DNA from: Trichaptum fuscoviolaceum
Taxonomy: Eukaryota; Basidiomycota; Agaricomycetes; Hymenochaetales; Trichaptaceae
Reading direction: 5' to 3'
NCBI GenBank assembly: GCA_910574455.1
Contig: CAJSYZ010000005.1
Location: 124,001-188,000, forward strand
Length of the DNA: 64,000 bases
Shown piece by piece: positions 22,990 to 35,566 of this stretch. The notes beneath the pieces were generated by a model. The model did no database searches. It saw only the letters and a list, made by a program, of their open reading frames with translations, and had not been told where the DNA came from. Numbering within the stretch: the first letter of the stretch is position 1; every line of letters begins with the position of its first letter. The position numbers and the translations under genes were made by a program.

Positions 22990-25260
22990 TCATTCACCTG
23001 CAAAAGCCATACGAAACTTGTCACAGTAACCAACAACAAGAATATGAATATCCACAAAGTGGCCAAAAAAACCTAGTCCACATGCAACTCTGGAAAGGCT
23101 TTCACATACCCAGAGTCGTGCCTTCAGACTTCTCACCAGAACACAGATCATGGCGAGCACTGGTCCATCTCCTTCCCCCTCCCCGTCACTCGAATTACTG
23201 CGCCCTCCACCTCCATCCTCTGCACATTACAGAACGTTTTACGCCTTCTTCTAGCCGCATGTCCACAGTGTCCTTCCTCCAGTGCTTTGTTTGTATTGCG
23301 AAGATTTTGGAGGGTCTCGAATGTCTACATCTCAGGCAGAGATGCGCGCCGGGTCTGGGGATTTGCAAGATATCTTTAGTATGTAATGACATTTCGATAT
23401 ATCGCGAACGCAATACTTACGAAATTTAGATTCGCCTAACAGCGCCTCGCTTCATATCCTCAAAGCCCACTCACAGCGGATAGCCGTCTTCCGAATCTCT
23501 AGCGCCATCGTCCACGTCTTCTTCCCGTCTGCTCCCACCCCACCCCCGAAATCCTATGACACCGCTCCAGTAAGGTCCAAGACTGCAGCCTATTCTGCCT
23601 TCTAGACCTTCATTTCCTTCCCAAGATGGCACGACAGGCCGACAATGTTGAGCTGTGCCATGTCCGACTACTGGGCTTGAAACGTGCAGTAATGCGGAGT
23701 TTACGCAGTCGGAAACAGGTTGTTCCATCAGGACGTCGCGATGTTGTTCCCTTTGGTTTGTGTTTTTCGAGGTGGTGATCGACGATAACGAAGTACATAT
23801 CGTTTGCCATCTGACTCGGCAACCGTGGTCGGAACTTGAACAAGGCACCGAAAAAGTTGATCGGTGGGTGTGATCGTCCTTCATGGGGCGCGTGAAGGTC
23901 CAGTTGCTTTGTAGCATGACGAAACAATGAAAAGTGGTTCAGGAGTAGCGCGTCGTGTGCAGGCGCGTACGCCTCAGTGTATTGGCCCAGTTTCAGGTTG
24001 AGTAAGTATGCTCCCTTGGCTTTGTGATTTGTGACGCGATGTTCGTCGACGGTGGAGCAGAGATATTTCCCGGGATCAGGGTGGTCGAGGCGGCATTTGG
24101 CTAGACGCAGAAAGATTTGGTTGAAGCTAGCCATAGACCAGCTGAGAGTAAACCGAAAGAAGTGCAACAGATTCTGCGCTTTCCTTCCCTCCGCTGCATG
24201 ATCCCCTTCATGTTTAGCGACAACAATTCATACAACGACTCGGTGAATCTTTTGAAGCAGCTGACGCGGAAGATGATTAGAGCAAGGGAAGAGTCGGCGA
24301 TGAAGAGGCTGAAGACGATGGCATCACCGAGGTCGATGATATTGTTGCAGTCGAAGACGCGGGAATCCATACCGAACTTCAGACTTCCAGCCGTTTCCGA
24401 ACCGACTATGTGTCTAACGTTATGTGCCTATTGTCTTGCATCAGCCCGTCGATGGCACCGCCTTCCTATCTGCAACCTGCGTGTCAACTATCCATCTCGA
24501 CCTCCCTCATCCGCCGCTGATCGCCCCTTTCGCACCACCTTGATCCCAGCTCTAACTCGTACTCCCAATCATTACTCTCCTTCTACGGCGCAATTACACG
24601 GATGAACACGCGCAGGACCAACCGGTGTCTACAAGGACAGGCTTGTGCAGGTCGTTCGAGACCAGGGCAAAGGACGCTTACGATTGCGGTTTATTGCTTG
24701 CAGAGCCCGATGCTTGACGATGCATAGTTGGCTTGTGAACTTCGTGTCGTGTTCGAGTCCCGGGGCCCAGATCCTGAGCTTCAACATTCAACACCCTTAA
24801 TCGCTACTCATCCCTATTGTTGCCAAGATGCCGTTCGGTCAAGTCTGCAGCAGTTTCAATCAGCGTTATCACAGCTTGAAAGGCACTTGAAGACCGAGAA
24901 GCAGAGACAATGCAGCCTATGTAGTAGATCGTTATATACCCTTAGCCAATGTAACACGCTGAAATGAAACTTGACTAGCGTACCAAGGTTTTTCGCTTCC
25001 AATTAGAGTCAGCGGACTAGGTTAGTTCCTCACTATATCAGCGCCACCCTCTCCAACCGCAAAGGAGCTCGAGAGATGAACTTCTCTGTCATCTAGGTAG
25101 AAATCGCCAGGACCAAGCCGAAGACAGTAATGAACTGTCTCGGCCTTTAAATTTAAAGCTGACGATGTTTGGTATAGTTGATTGGCGTAATGGGAAATAA
25201 TGATAGAATGCCGAACAAGATCGTAGGCATCGGAAAAGAGCAAGTTGTCAGCTGGCGAGG
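22990..25260 (-). pseudogene. Auxilin-like fragment A2
   Basis: Degenerate minus-strand copy. It retains a repeat-module piece (PGDFYLDDREVHL...VGEGGADIV at about 25050-25130, matching the PGDFDFGDRED module of the intact gene) and an intron-like stretch near 24965-25020. The TPR start appears as LKLGQYTEAYAPAHDALLLN near 23950, and a second related piece, VDHHLEKHKPKG, near 23780 suggests a nested duplication. It shares the extra segment with A1, A3 and A4 (CCTTCCCTCCGCTGC near 24182 and the frame QRREGKRR). It has multiple frame changes and no J-domain HPD. It precedes F2 on the minus strand. Confidence 0.7.
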
Positions 25261-25939
25261 CGGGTACGGAAATGTGAAAGAAAAGACAGGCAAGATTTTG
25301 TGGTCGTCTTCAAGTTCAAATTGAAGCCTGAGTTTCCCACGCTACGCGATTCGGATTGCCCCCCGGAACCCGAGAAGAGGCATGATTTGCACGACAGCTC
25401 AAATTACCTAGTGTATGGCGCTTTTCCATAGCTTCTATGCGCATGAACACCACTTTGGAATTGAGCCTCCTGCTTCTTATTGCAAACAAGAAAATCAATA
25501 TGCGTTTATTCTACGCCTGTGGCAGACCTGTCTTTAATTCGGGTTTAGATTGTACCACATCCGGGCTGGTCTTCGTCTTCTGCCGGCTCTTTATTTTCTC
25601 CTCTCTATGGGATTTTGGTTGGATTTAACAAGCTATCCTACTCCTACACTCATCCTTTAAGCTTATTTCCACTTCCAATGATTTATTACATATGACCGTA
25701 CGTACCTCCGCTTTGCCGTAGTCTCTTCGGGCTTGCGACATATTTAACTTGAAGCATAGGAGCATCCGGAGCGACCTCCGGACGATTGCTAGTGCTCTTG
25801 GTCAGTTGGCTTTGGTAATCTTGTGTCCTGCTTCATGATCCACGGAATCCAGTGTAAGAACTGAGAGTGTATCTGGTCAAAATGTATCACGGGGATTCAC
25901 TGGTGATATTGCAGACATCAATAAACACTATGTATGTAC
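25261..25939. other. Intergenic, nothing recognised
   Basis: No coding frame with family resemblance. It separates auxilin fragment A2 from the F-box remnant F3. Confidence 0.3.
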
Positions 25940-26200
25940 ATGAACTTTGAAACTAAACACTCTATGCCACCGCATTGACAAAAATGTTGCAACGATTCTT
26001 CGAATTCTCGATTTTGATTACACATAAACAGTGCGTCCTGCTGGCGTGCTTATTCGTACACGCAACCCTAGTATTGATAGTGTCCCTCCGAAACATGTAC
26101 ATAATGAGAATGAGTTCAGGTCAAAAAAGTGACCGGAGGAAAATAACTCCCGGATGTCCTTCATCCGACCAGTAACTGCCTCAATCTCCAGATATTTAAT
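25940..26200 (-). pseudogene. F-box/LRR family fragment F3 (C terminus)
   Basis: Not visible as an open frame, but the DNA matches the 3' ends of F2 and F5. The antisense reading near 25990-26010 (GATTCTTCGAATTCTCGA) matches 21087-21106, and 26112-26165 (TTCAGGTCAAAAAAGTGACC and following) matches the F5 segment encoding the WTKCILGIF...SDLKSF region. It is degenerate at nearly every codon. It lies just downstream of auxilin fragment A3 on the same strand, as expected for an auxilin-then-F-box unit. Confidence 0.65.
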
Positions 26201-26319
26201 CGTACATGCTTCAGTTTAAACAAGACAAAGACCCGGAAAGAGACCAAATACGCTTTGTCCGCATGCATGCCCGATTTAGTCTCCATGCACCAGATGGCGA
26301 GAGCTCCGGTTCAAGGCTC

Positions 26320-28290
26320 GCGTATGTTCTTCTCCTTTTCCCTCCCTGTGCGCAAGTAGTTATGCAACATCCGCGAAATCAAGCTCCATCCTCTGCGCAT
26401 TCCATAACATTGGTCGCCTCCTTCCAACTGTACATCACCTGCGTCTTAAAGCGTCTTTTTTGCATCGAGCGCTTTGCACTTCTTGCGTAGCTTTAGGACG
26501 GCTTCGGCTATCTGCGTCGCAAGGGAAAGTGACCGACAGGTTTAGGAGCTGATTGAAATTATGAATTGGTGCGTTATTTGCCAATGAAAACAGTTACTTA
26601 CCACTGTTACCAGGATCGCAACATCATCTTCACCTTGCAACTACATTCGGTACACCGCTTCGCGCCTTCATAGCACACTCACATTCACCAACCGTCCTCC
26701 TAAGTCCCGCCTCACGACTTCTTCCCAACTCTGATAAGTCTCCAACACCGCTACAGGAAGGTCCACGACTGCACCCCCCACTACCTTCTCAACCTTCGCT
26801 TCCTTCACAAGATGGTATGGCCAGTTGGCGATGTTCAGAGTTGCCGAGCAGCGCTCGAATTCCAGGCTTAAAGCACTGAGCTGCCGGCCTGTTGTGTAGT
26901 TGAAAGAGGAGTTATACCAAGTAATTCGTGGATACGACATCGGCGTATTGCCTCAGGCAGAATATGTGCTCGCCCTGTGCTTTGTAATGCAAGGCCGCAA
27001 TCATGGACAAATAAGCACATCGCGCAATGGAGCTCCGAAAGCTGGATGAGGCGCTGTTTTGCTGTAACGTGATGGGACGAGAGCAGGTGGTTCGCGAGCA
27101 GAGCATCGTGCGCAGCCGCGTACGACTCGGCCACGTCGGTACCCATGACACTGTGTCTGATCGACACGGCGATTGTTGATGGTGAAGTGGGAATAGTTTC
27201 CAATTATCAGGATGTATCGGAGGACGGTGCTTGGCCAGCTGAACAGGGCGCAGAAGGACTTGCTCGAGAACTGAGCACCTCAATTTGAACCAAAAACAAT
27301 TTGCTTTTCGCCCCAGGTGTTCCTACACTTTCCTTCCCTGCGCTGCCTGACCCTCCTCATACTTTGCTACGTCAACCTCAACGAAGGCTCAGAACTTCCT
27401 GAAGCAGCTGACGCAGAAGGCCATTACAGCGAGGGAGGAAGCGATGTTGATAAAGAGGCGGAAGACGGTAAAATGATTGAGATCGATGACGTGAATGAAG
27501 ACGAGAGGCGGGAAAGCGGAATACCATGGCGAATTTCAAGCTTTCAGCCACTCTTCAAGCGACTCCGTGTCTCGCGTCGTGCACCCACACTTATTGTATG
27601 AGCTCGCGAGGTCAGCCTTCCCAACTGCTACCTGCGCATCAACTTTCCATCTCAACCTCACCCATCCGCCGTCGAGCGCCCCTATCACACCGCGTTGACC
27701 CGAGTGTTTGCTCGCGCGCTCCTCATACACCCTGTGCACGCAATCCTTCCAACCTTCTAATACGCAATTGTACGTGTGAATATGCCCAGGACCTATCGGC
27801 AAGCTGTCGCAAGTCGCTCGAGTCCAGGAAAAAGGTTTTCACGATCAGACTGTACGCGAAGTACTACGTTTGACGACGCAGAACTTCGGACTTCGTCTCG
27901 TCTTCAAGGTAGCAAATCCTCAGTTTCGATAACCATGACCTTATTGTCCTCGATCGCGACTGCCAACTTCCATCGGTCGAGCCTCTAATCGATATTTCCA
28001 TAGCGCGAGAAACCAAGCAAGTTCGGAGACCAATATCGCCAGCCGCGCTTGTCTGGGTGCGAATGACACCTACAAATAGTCCATCATGTGCCTAGTAAAT
28101 CAACGTGTCCTTATCCAATGCAAGACAATGCAGCGCAAGTTGATCAGCATACCGAGGTTCTTCGCTTCGAGGTGAAATTCACTATTTAACTAGGATTCTC
28201 GAAGAAAATCGTCGCCACCCAGTTGATCCTCTCCGTCGGCTCAACGGAAGTCGCCAGCCAAGGGCTGAGCAGGTGATTCTTTGGTCGCAT
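26320..28290 (-). pseudogene. Auxilin-like fragment A3
   Basis: Degenerate minus-strand copy. The pre-J helix is readable as TQIAEAVLKLRKKCKALDAKKTL near 26460-26530. It carries the shared extra segment with CCTTCCCTGCGCTGC at 27332-27346. Near 28130-28200 it retains the intron-exon boundary sequence following the PGDF module (compare 47060-47110). No intact J domain and many lesions. Together with F3 it forms one decayed unit. Confidence 0.65.
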
Positions 28291-30475
28291 GTGTGATTTC
28301 AATTTGATGTGTTTGGTATGATAGAGCATCGCGATGGGCGATGATATTGAACAGGAACTGAGTCAACGGAAAACGGCAGGTTGTCATCTAATGAGTGGAC
28401 GCAGAGATGAAGGATGAAGAAAGTGAGAATCGGTTGATTTTGGTGGATGCAGTGCATTTTCCCACGATTAAAATCGCAACCTAATTGAACTCAGGCTGAA
28501 AGCGAACCGTCTTCCTTCGCCTTTTCCCCTTTACTCGCAATGCTTTGCCACAGGGTGTGAAGGTAGGTCGGGTGAATTATCCGTTATACAATCTCATCAG
28601 CCTCCAAAATCCCTTTCGACCTTGTTAACTCTCGTTTGTCTTTGGTCCCGCGAAAGTCTCTTCGGCGAAAATAACAAACGACTCGGACATCTACGAGCTA
28701 ATACTACAAGCAATCGCATCTGTGAGCTCCTTATTACGCTCAATCGCTCAACCTTGCAGTCATTGACGATCTGAAGTCTAAATAGCTCATACATAAGTGT
28801 CCTACTGGAGTGAGCTATTTATCTGCGCTCTGACCCTGACGATGACAGAGAATTGTGGAAGCTTAGGCAGATACCAATCAGAATCCAGAGTGCTGCCGTC
28901 CCTTCCGAGTACTGGCTCTGTGCTCAGGAGGCTGGGTTGCTTGTCTCCATATGTTTCGCTTGCTTTTATTACCCAAATCCGTGGTCCTGATTATTGGCTG
29001 AAAATGCCACTCATCAGAGACGAGCGTCCGAGCACTATTCAAATGCGAGGCAGATAATTGTTCCGTACTTTCTGCCCGATTCTACCTGTGTCCAAGGCCA
29101 GATTCGTTGACGTCAGAAACTTAGGCTTCAGCTCGAGCCTCATGCTATTTTCCAGCGCCGAATACGGTACCTCAGCTTACTTCACTCCCGTAAGCTTCTT
29201 TCTATCCGGGAACAAACTTACGCTGTATCTCCGCACCTAGGTCCTCCACCGCCCTCCAATTATCAGCTGTGTATGTTCGCGCACTAGACACTATCGGCGG
29301 CACTGCTTTATCGTAGACTACAGTATATTCATGCTGACAAGGCCTTACTAGCCTCCCGGTGCGCCCGGTGCACCGAAATCACTGCGTAGCTAGAATCTCT
29401 TCTACCAATACACGGTCTCGCATCACTGTACTCGTCATACATAGATGATTCGGACTGGTTTCCGATCGATCAACCTATCGGTGAGTTACTTTAATTCGTG
29501 ACTGTCTAGCGACGTCTCCCCGGGTGGGTGTTCAAAATATTCGCTTTATTTAATTATGCGGTATAACTAACCCATCTAACCCCACTCTCCGCATACAAAT
29601 GCATCGCTCCATCCCTGTCTCTCCACCCCCTCACATCGCCACCATATACAGCTGTTAATTACAGGATCGCCTACCCATAACTTCAAAGCTTTCCTGCCCT
29701 TGCTCCCTCCTAGCCGCGTCTACTTTTGTCCAACTGCACCACTGCAGGTCCCGGTCCCGTTCTGGGTGACTCCTGTGATATGGTCTTGCGCCGACTCTTG
29801 CGCCGCTAGGGCCTGCTTTATGATCCTTTTGGTGCTGTTCCCAAAGCCGGTGCCCGGCGATAAACCATGGACCTAAGCCACTCTTGCGTGAACCGTCGAT
29901 CGTTGATGCTCATAATGTCAGGCTTTGTTGCCTTTCCCTCTTTACGGACCGGCTCGCACGATACAAATCTTATATCGACAATTATTTTTTACCAGTTCAG
30001 TCCGGGAGCGCAATCGACTTTCGGGCATTGGAGAGGTTGTTGTTGTATAGGCATCGCAGCTTATTAGGGTCATCTGCTTCCTTTAATTCGGTTTCCACAC
30101 CATAAAACTTATAGTCGACCAGAGAAAAGAATACCACCTCTATGTAGGGAGATATTGGCGACATTTTACTGAAGCAGCAGCCGACTTTCTAGTTAATTGA
30201 CTTTTCACAATGCATTGAGATTCTGCAAAAGACGTCAAACAACGAATAACCTACTTGTGAGCTATAATCATCCGCGGGCTGACAACGAGGATAGAATTTT
30301 CCTCCTCTACGGGTTTACGGGACATGTCAAGGAGCTAGTTATACTCGTGCGTGCTATTCACATCACAACAGTGGCAAACAAAGGGATGAGTCACACTAAC
30401 TCATGGCAAGAGCAGCCACCGACCATCTCGCGCACTTGAATACCGACAACTCCAACTCTCCTAACCTCCTCAGAT
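28291..30475. other. Long region without a supported gene
   Basis: Several open frames of 60-90 codons exist on both strands, but none resembles a family I know. One frame at 29884-30105 (YKSYIDNYFLP, FRALERLLLYRH) has protein-like composition and might be a fragment. A GGTGCGCCCGGTGCACCG stretch lies near 29357. The last 200 bp before 30476 would be the promoter of F-box copy F4. Confidence 0.3.
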
Positions 30476-32077
30476 ATGTCATATGGCGACGAGCAGCCCT
30501 TCATTGACTCCAAAGCTTTCGTCAAAGATACAAAAGCTTATGTCACCTTTTCTTCACAGACGGAAGCGATGCTTGCAAGTCTCCAGCTGTATCACGGCAT
30601 CCCGTGTCATGTCATGGACCTCGTTTTTTCCATGGTCACTGACCCGGACTTTGATACCACGCAGGTGACACTGCACAACTCGATAGATATAATTGATATT
30701 GCGGAAGAAAGCCGGCTGAAGGACAGGATGGACGTTGTGTACAAAAGGTCTCTGGGCTCCGATGGTCATATGGAACAGAGAGGCTTTCCCCAATTCGTTT
30801 TGGACGAGCTCCTCGACTTTATCCACGCAAATAGAATGGACCAGATCAGGACTCGTTTTGAAGAACTCCCGAGTGCGAAGGCTATGACATCATTACCGCA
30901 CATCGAAGAAGACGAAATTCTAAAGAGTATGAGTCTCGTCCACCGGTCCTGGACGTTTCCTTCTCAGAAAACTCTTGGCCGGGTACTTTACCTCGACAGA
31001 CCAGCTAGTGATGTGAACGTCCTCCAATCTCATGTGCGAAAATCAATCTTCGGACCTTGGACGTCGGTCGTCGCTTTACAACTATACCATTGCATAGAGA
31101 AGTCAAAATATGGTACATATGGCTTTTCCGTTGAAATCAGGGAGGAGTACCGCCAGTGGTTCGAAAGCTTGCATCGCATTCTTGTTGGCTTCACGAATCT
31201 TAAAAGCGTCTTTATACAAAGCTATGCGCCATATTTCACCGAGTGGTCAAATCCCACGATAGGGGAGCTGGTTCGACGAAACTTATACTTGCAGGAAGTC
31301 ACCCTGCAGACGGATAGTGGCAGTGGATCATTTATTCTTGATCCACTGATAGAAATCTCTGGGCAATCGGGATTTCTGAAGACCTTGAATGTAGGAGGAG
31401 GAACGTTTCCCCAGCTCGGGAAAAGCGGGGGAAAGCAGGTGACAGACTTCGGATGCTTGAAAAATTTGACGCTGCAGCGCTCCCGAACATACTCCGACCT
31501 TGATCTAGAAACACTGTTATTACTATCCACGCTCTCCAGCCCTTGCCTGGAATCGTTGCGCTACAATGGTGACATTGACCGAGGAAATTCCTTCGAGAGG
31601 GAACTTGCACGGGTATCGACTTCTCCTCAGTGCGCCGTTGCCTTCGGTCAGCTCCACTCGCTGCATATAATCGATAATATGACAGCGGATCAATGGTTGA
31701 CGTGGATTGGACCGTACTGTTCAAAGCTTGATTACTTCGCTCTCGATACCTCGGAGTTGACCAATTCTACAAAAGCATTGCCCCTCATACCCGCGACGAT
31801 TCGGAGTCTCGATTTACGAGTTGTACCTACAAAATCCTTGCAAACCGTGAACGTTGCTGACTGGATAAAGTGTATCATGGAGATACTTTCCTCGAGGCGC
31901 TTTACGAAGCTTGAATCATTTTCCTTAAATTTCTCGGGGGAACTCCTAGAACATTTGTCGACCGACGAGTCTCAACAGCAGGAGAAAAAGGGGGTGCTCG
32001 ATCAGCTGCAAGAATTCGAGGAATCAATGAAACATATTTGTCAATACGTTGTGGTAGAGTGTTCGCTCTATATATAG
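30476..32077 (+). CDS. F-box-like/LRR protein, copy F4
   Basis: Single-exon gene, 533 aa, start fixed by the conserved MSYGDEQPFIDSKAF. N-terminal family block 1-90; F-box-like segment about 103-171 (FVLDELLDFIH ... MSLVHRSWTFPSQKTLGRVL); KSIFGPWTSVVA at 189-200. A leucine-rich region of about 215-480 follows, including one copy of the WLTWIGPYCSKLDYFAL repeat, then the C-terminal helix (LQEFEESMKHICQ). No lesion is seen, so it is likely expressed. The expected role is an SCF adaptor with a solenoid binding surface, inferred from architecture. It differs strongly from F2 and F5 in the LRR part and less in the N-terminal blocks. Confidence 0.8.
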   Translation: MSYGDEQPFIDSKAFVKDTKAYVTFSSQTEAMLASLQLYHGIPCHVMDLVFSMVTDPDFDTTQVTLHNSIDIIDIAEESRLKDRMDVVYKRSLGSDGHMEQRGFPQFVLDELLDFIHANRMDQIRTRFEELPSAKAMTSLPHIEEDEILKSMSLVHRSWTFPSQKTLGRVLYLDRPASDVNVLQSHVRKSIFGPWTSVVALQLYHCIEKSKYGTYGFSVEIREEYRQWFESLHRILVGFTNLKSVFIQSYAPYFTEWSNPTIGELVRRNLYLQEVTLQTDSGSGSFILDPLIEISGQSGFLKTLNVGGGTFPQLGKSGGKQVTDFGCLKNLTLQRSRTYSDLDLETLLLLSTLSSPCLESLRYNGDIDRGNSFERELARVSTSPQCAVAFGQLHSLHIIDNMTADQWLTWIGPYCSKLDYFALDTSELTNSTKALPLIPATIRSLDLRVVPTKSLQTVNVADWIKCIMEILSSRRFTKLESFSLNFSGELLEHLSTDESQQQEKKGVLDQLQEFEESMKHICQYVVVECSLYI

Positions 32078-33099
32078 TTTCAAATTCCATGTATACAGCA
32101 TCTCAGAATGAATCAACCCCTGGAATATGTTGGTTTCTTGTTAAGATATGTCCTGAGTTCTGACATTGGTTGCAATTGATCATGACGCATGGTTGTGGTG
32201 ATTTGACACAATGTTCAAGACATAGGGGCCGTGGACTCAAGTGATGGTCAAATTTGACAATGTGTCTTGAGGATGCAAGATACAAGGCCACTCCTGTTGG
32301 ATAAGTTATTATAATTAATATAAATTGCACATCATTAATGTCTATACGGGGTAGCATAGGAGAGCAAGTCTAGACTTACCATACCGAATGACGGTAATAC
32401 TTGTATTGCGTGATTGGCTGCCTTTATTTACGGAGAAGAGAGTTACAAGACACTCTCGTAGATGCTATGTTCAGGGCGAAGATGAGCACAAACTGTTTCC
32501 TCAAGGTCCTTCATCACAACTTCAGATGCTGAGTCTTGACAAGCTCCGGGGAAGAGAGCGATGAGGAGGAAAGCTGTGGAATGGATAGAGATGGTCTGAA
32601 CGAAACTGCTGATTGAATGTAATTGTAATGCTGGTGATTGAAAGACAGAATACAGCATTATTGGCCCGCTTTAATGCCAATAAATTTGATGGTGATTAAA
32701 GGCAAATGTGTGTTCACTATTCTCGAGATGACAAGACAAAGCCTTGAGAGACTAATGAGTGTATATCATATGTTACTCACAGGATTATCTGGAGTTTCTT
32801 CTCCCCCACTTACTTCCTGTGGTAATGCCATGCGAGTATGGCAAAGAGTTTCTTTTGCAATCTCAAGTCACGGTATTGAAGTAGTAACTTACCGTGGGAA
32901 ACGTCTTTTCATACCAACCTTGTCTGATCGTTCGGCTTTCACCTTCATTCCCATACCATTCTGCTAGATGATAACATGCTTTCTCTCAGCATTTTTCTTC
33001 ACCGCGTTACTGTCGACTGTCGTTAGTCCAGTATACCGAACGCCGACACCTTTGAAAACCACCTTATTCCTGGCAACCTTTACTTGGACGACAGAGAAA
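32078..33099. other. Intergenic, nothing recognised
   Basis: AT-rich region 3' of F4. Small frames on both strands (for example 32443-32658, minus) have no recognisable content. Confidence 0.3.
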
Positions 33100-34930
33100 T
33101 GTCGAGCGGCTTCTGGGGGACTGGCGAGGGTGGCGTCCTTCTATAATTGTAGATCACCCGTACATTTCGAAGCGAAGAAGCTCGGTATGTTGATCTAGTT
33201 GCGCTGCATTGTCTTGCATTGGCTAAGGATATATAGCGATTTACTAGGCTATATTGTCTTTGCTTTTCAGTCAACACGACAAGCGTGGCTACCGATCCCA
33301 GTTCAACTGTCTTGCAAGCAGATAACGTTGATGGAAACCGCTGCAAACTTGTCCAAACAAAATCTTGGCAATAATAAGGCTGAGTAGCGAGCAAGGATAT
33401 GACCTGAGGGCGCCGAAGCTTGAGCATCTGGGACTCGGAAATTGGACACGACACGAAGTTCACAGGCCACTTACGCGTCGTCAAGCATCGGAGCTTGGGA
33501 CCGCAAGTATATACGCCCTTTCCCTTTGTCTCGAGTGACCTCTGTCCTCACAGGCAAGCGAAATCGCCGATGGTTCTAAGAGTGTTTATCCGTGCGATTG
33601 CGTACTGAGGGAAGGGAAGGATTGCGTCAGAAGGTGTACGAGGAGCACGTGAGCTGGAGCTTGGGTCAAGGCGGTGCGAAAGGGGCGCTTGTCGGCGGAC
33701 CAGGGACGTCGAGATGGATCATTGAGACGCAGGCTGAAGATGGAAGAGCAGTGATATCGGCAGATCGTGCAAGAAATGAGGTATACTACGCGACGTAGTC
33801 GGTTGGAGTATGGTTGGAAGCTAGGAGTTCGACATGGTATCTTGTCCTTGCGCGTCTTCTTCTTCATCCACATCATCGAACCCCGAACCCGGTGATTTCA
33901 TCGTCTTCCACCTTTTAGTGGTCAGCAAATTCTCCCTCGCTAAATTCATCCTAGGCGGCACCTTCTTCAAGAGAGTCATCGAAACTTTGTTGAAGATGTC
34001 GCCGCAAAGGACGAGGAAGCTTGACGCAGCGCAGGGAAGGAAAGCGCAGAAACACTTGCCGCGCGGATGAACACCTTAACGATGTCTTTCCCCGCCTTGT
34101 CTTAATGCCAATGATCCATCACCCGAGCCATCCGGAACTCGGGAAAGTGATATCTGCCTCACCGTCGACGATCTCCGGTTTACAAAGGGATGGGAACAGA
34201 TCTACCCAGTCTGAGGCTGGTTCAATAAATCAAGGCATACTGTACGTGTTTGCGCTCGATGCTCTGCTCGCGACCAATTTGCTCTCCTCTCATCATACGC
34301 TTCAAGAAGGGCCATCACGCCCCATCAATCAACTCTCTCTCTCTCACTGTGCCTTGTTCAGCTACTCGAGTAGCAGTGCCTGAGCCAGATGGAGATCGAT
34401 ATGTATTTCAATGTCGTCGATCACCGCCTTAAAAAAACACGAAGCAAACACATGCGAAAGTTCGGACTGCGGCAATACGCAGACGTCCCGCATGCGAACT
34501 ACCAGATATGCCTCCTCGTCCAACTACACAGCAATCGCGCCGTTTGAGGCCTCAAAGCCAAGCAATCCGGTACATCACGGCAACACTTGATATGATAGAC
34601 CTGCCAAATCATCTTGCGAAGCAGGCGAAGGCTGAGACGGCAGAGAAGGACCTTCCTGCAGTGGTGTTGAGGGATTATCAGTATGGAAGAGGCAGTGGGG
34701 TGGGCACACATGGTTTGAGGTGGGGTGGACGGTTGGTTAATATGAGTGCGCTAAGACGCGAAGCGACATGCTGAATGAGGTTGCTAGGGACGATGATATC
34801 ACGATTCTGGTAAGCGTAGCTTTCACTGTTTATTGACGCACCAGTTCATAATCTCAATAAGCTCCTAAATGTGGTTCTTATCCTCGCAGGCGATACATGA
34901 ACTCAGTCGTCTGGAAGCTATGCACTGGGT
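33100..34930 (+). pseudogene. Auxilin-like fragment A4
   Basis: Degenerate plus-strand copy upstream of F-box copy F5. The start matches the end of the PGDF module plus intron (GAAGCGAAGAAGCTCGGTA near 33170, compare 47320). The linker reads EGLRQKVYEEHVSWSLGQGG and TSRWIIETQ (33630-33730), matching KERVQKVYEER and RWMIDAQ. Next comes the extra segment shared by the decayed copies (GDFIVFHLLVV, FFKRVIETLL, AAQGRKAQKH; GCAGCGCAGGGAAGG at 34027-34041). TPR and J regions are barely recognisable. It has multiple frame changes. Confidence 0.7.
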
Positions 34931-35566
34931 GTAGAAGACTTGCTGAGACAGTGGATGTACGGCTGGAAGGAGGCGACTATTGTTATGGAATGCACACAGG
35001 ATGAAAGTCACCACAATCCTCGTGACGGAGCTTGGGGAACGAGGCGAACCTACACGAATCTCGAAACGGTATACTGGTGGAAGGTTGGGATGTATGAGTT
35101 CGTATGTTCAGAACACCAAGGTCATTTTCAGGCATGCGTTGTCTTCCTTCAGAATAATTTCGCAGATGCGCATGTTTGGTTTAAATGACTGATCAAGTTG
35201 TACTCGTTAGTACAAATACATTCCCTGTGGTCAAAGATACTTGTGTACGTTTTGTGCCTTGCCAGTGGTTTATCAAGATGAGCTCGACTTGAGTCTGTCG
35301 TGGCAGGCAAATCGCGGCTGCCCACATGACGAACTATAGAATATGGACAGTACATATGTAACTAAATATTCGACACTGATAATTTACGACAATTGTGCCT
35401 TACAAACTATCATGTGTCTGGTTCATTATGAGTTCATTATGGTTTTTTCGGCGTGGGACTTGAAGCGAAGGTTACTTGACGGACTCAAACAAAGCACAAC
35501 AGCCTGAGTGAATCTCTTGAAGGTGGCTCACCCCAAGTGCCACACCAGTCCTATCCTTCACCAAAG
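34931..35566. other. Intergenic between A4 and F5
   Basis: Probably contains further decayed auxilin 3' sequence and the F5 promoter. GGACTCAAACAAAGCACAAC (35479-35498) resembles the word set upstream of F9. No gene supported. Confidence 0.3.

Noticed and set aside
24740..24780. tRNA gene suggested by GTGTTCGAGTCCCGGGGCC (B-box-like)
   Set aside because: No matching A-box, acceptor stem or anticodon arm at the right distance; the segment lies in a decayed auxilin copy.
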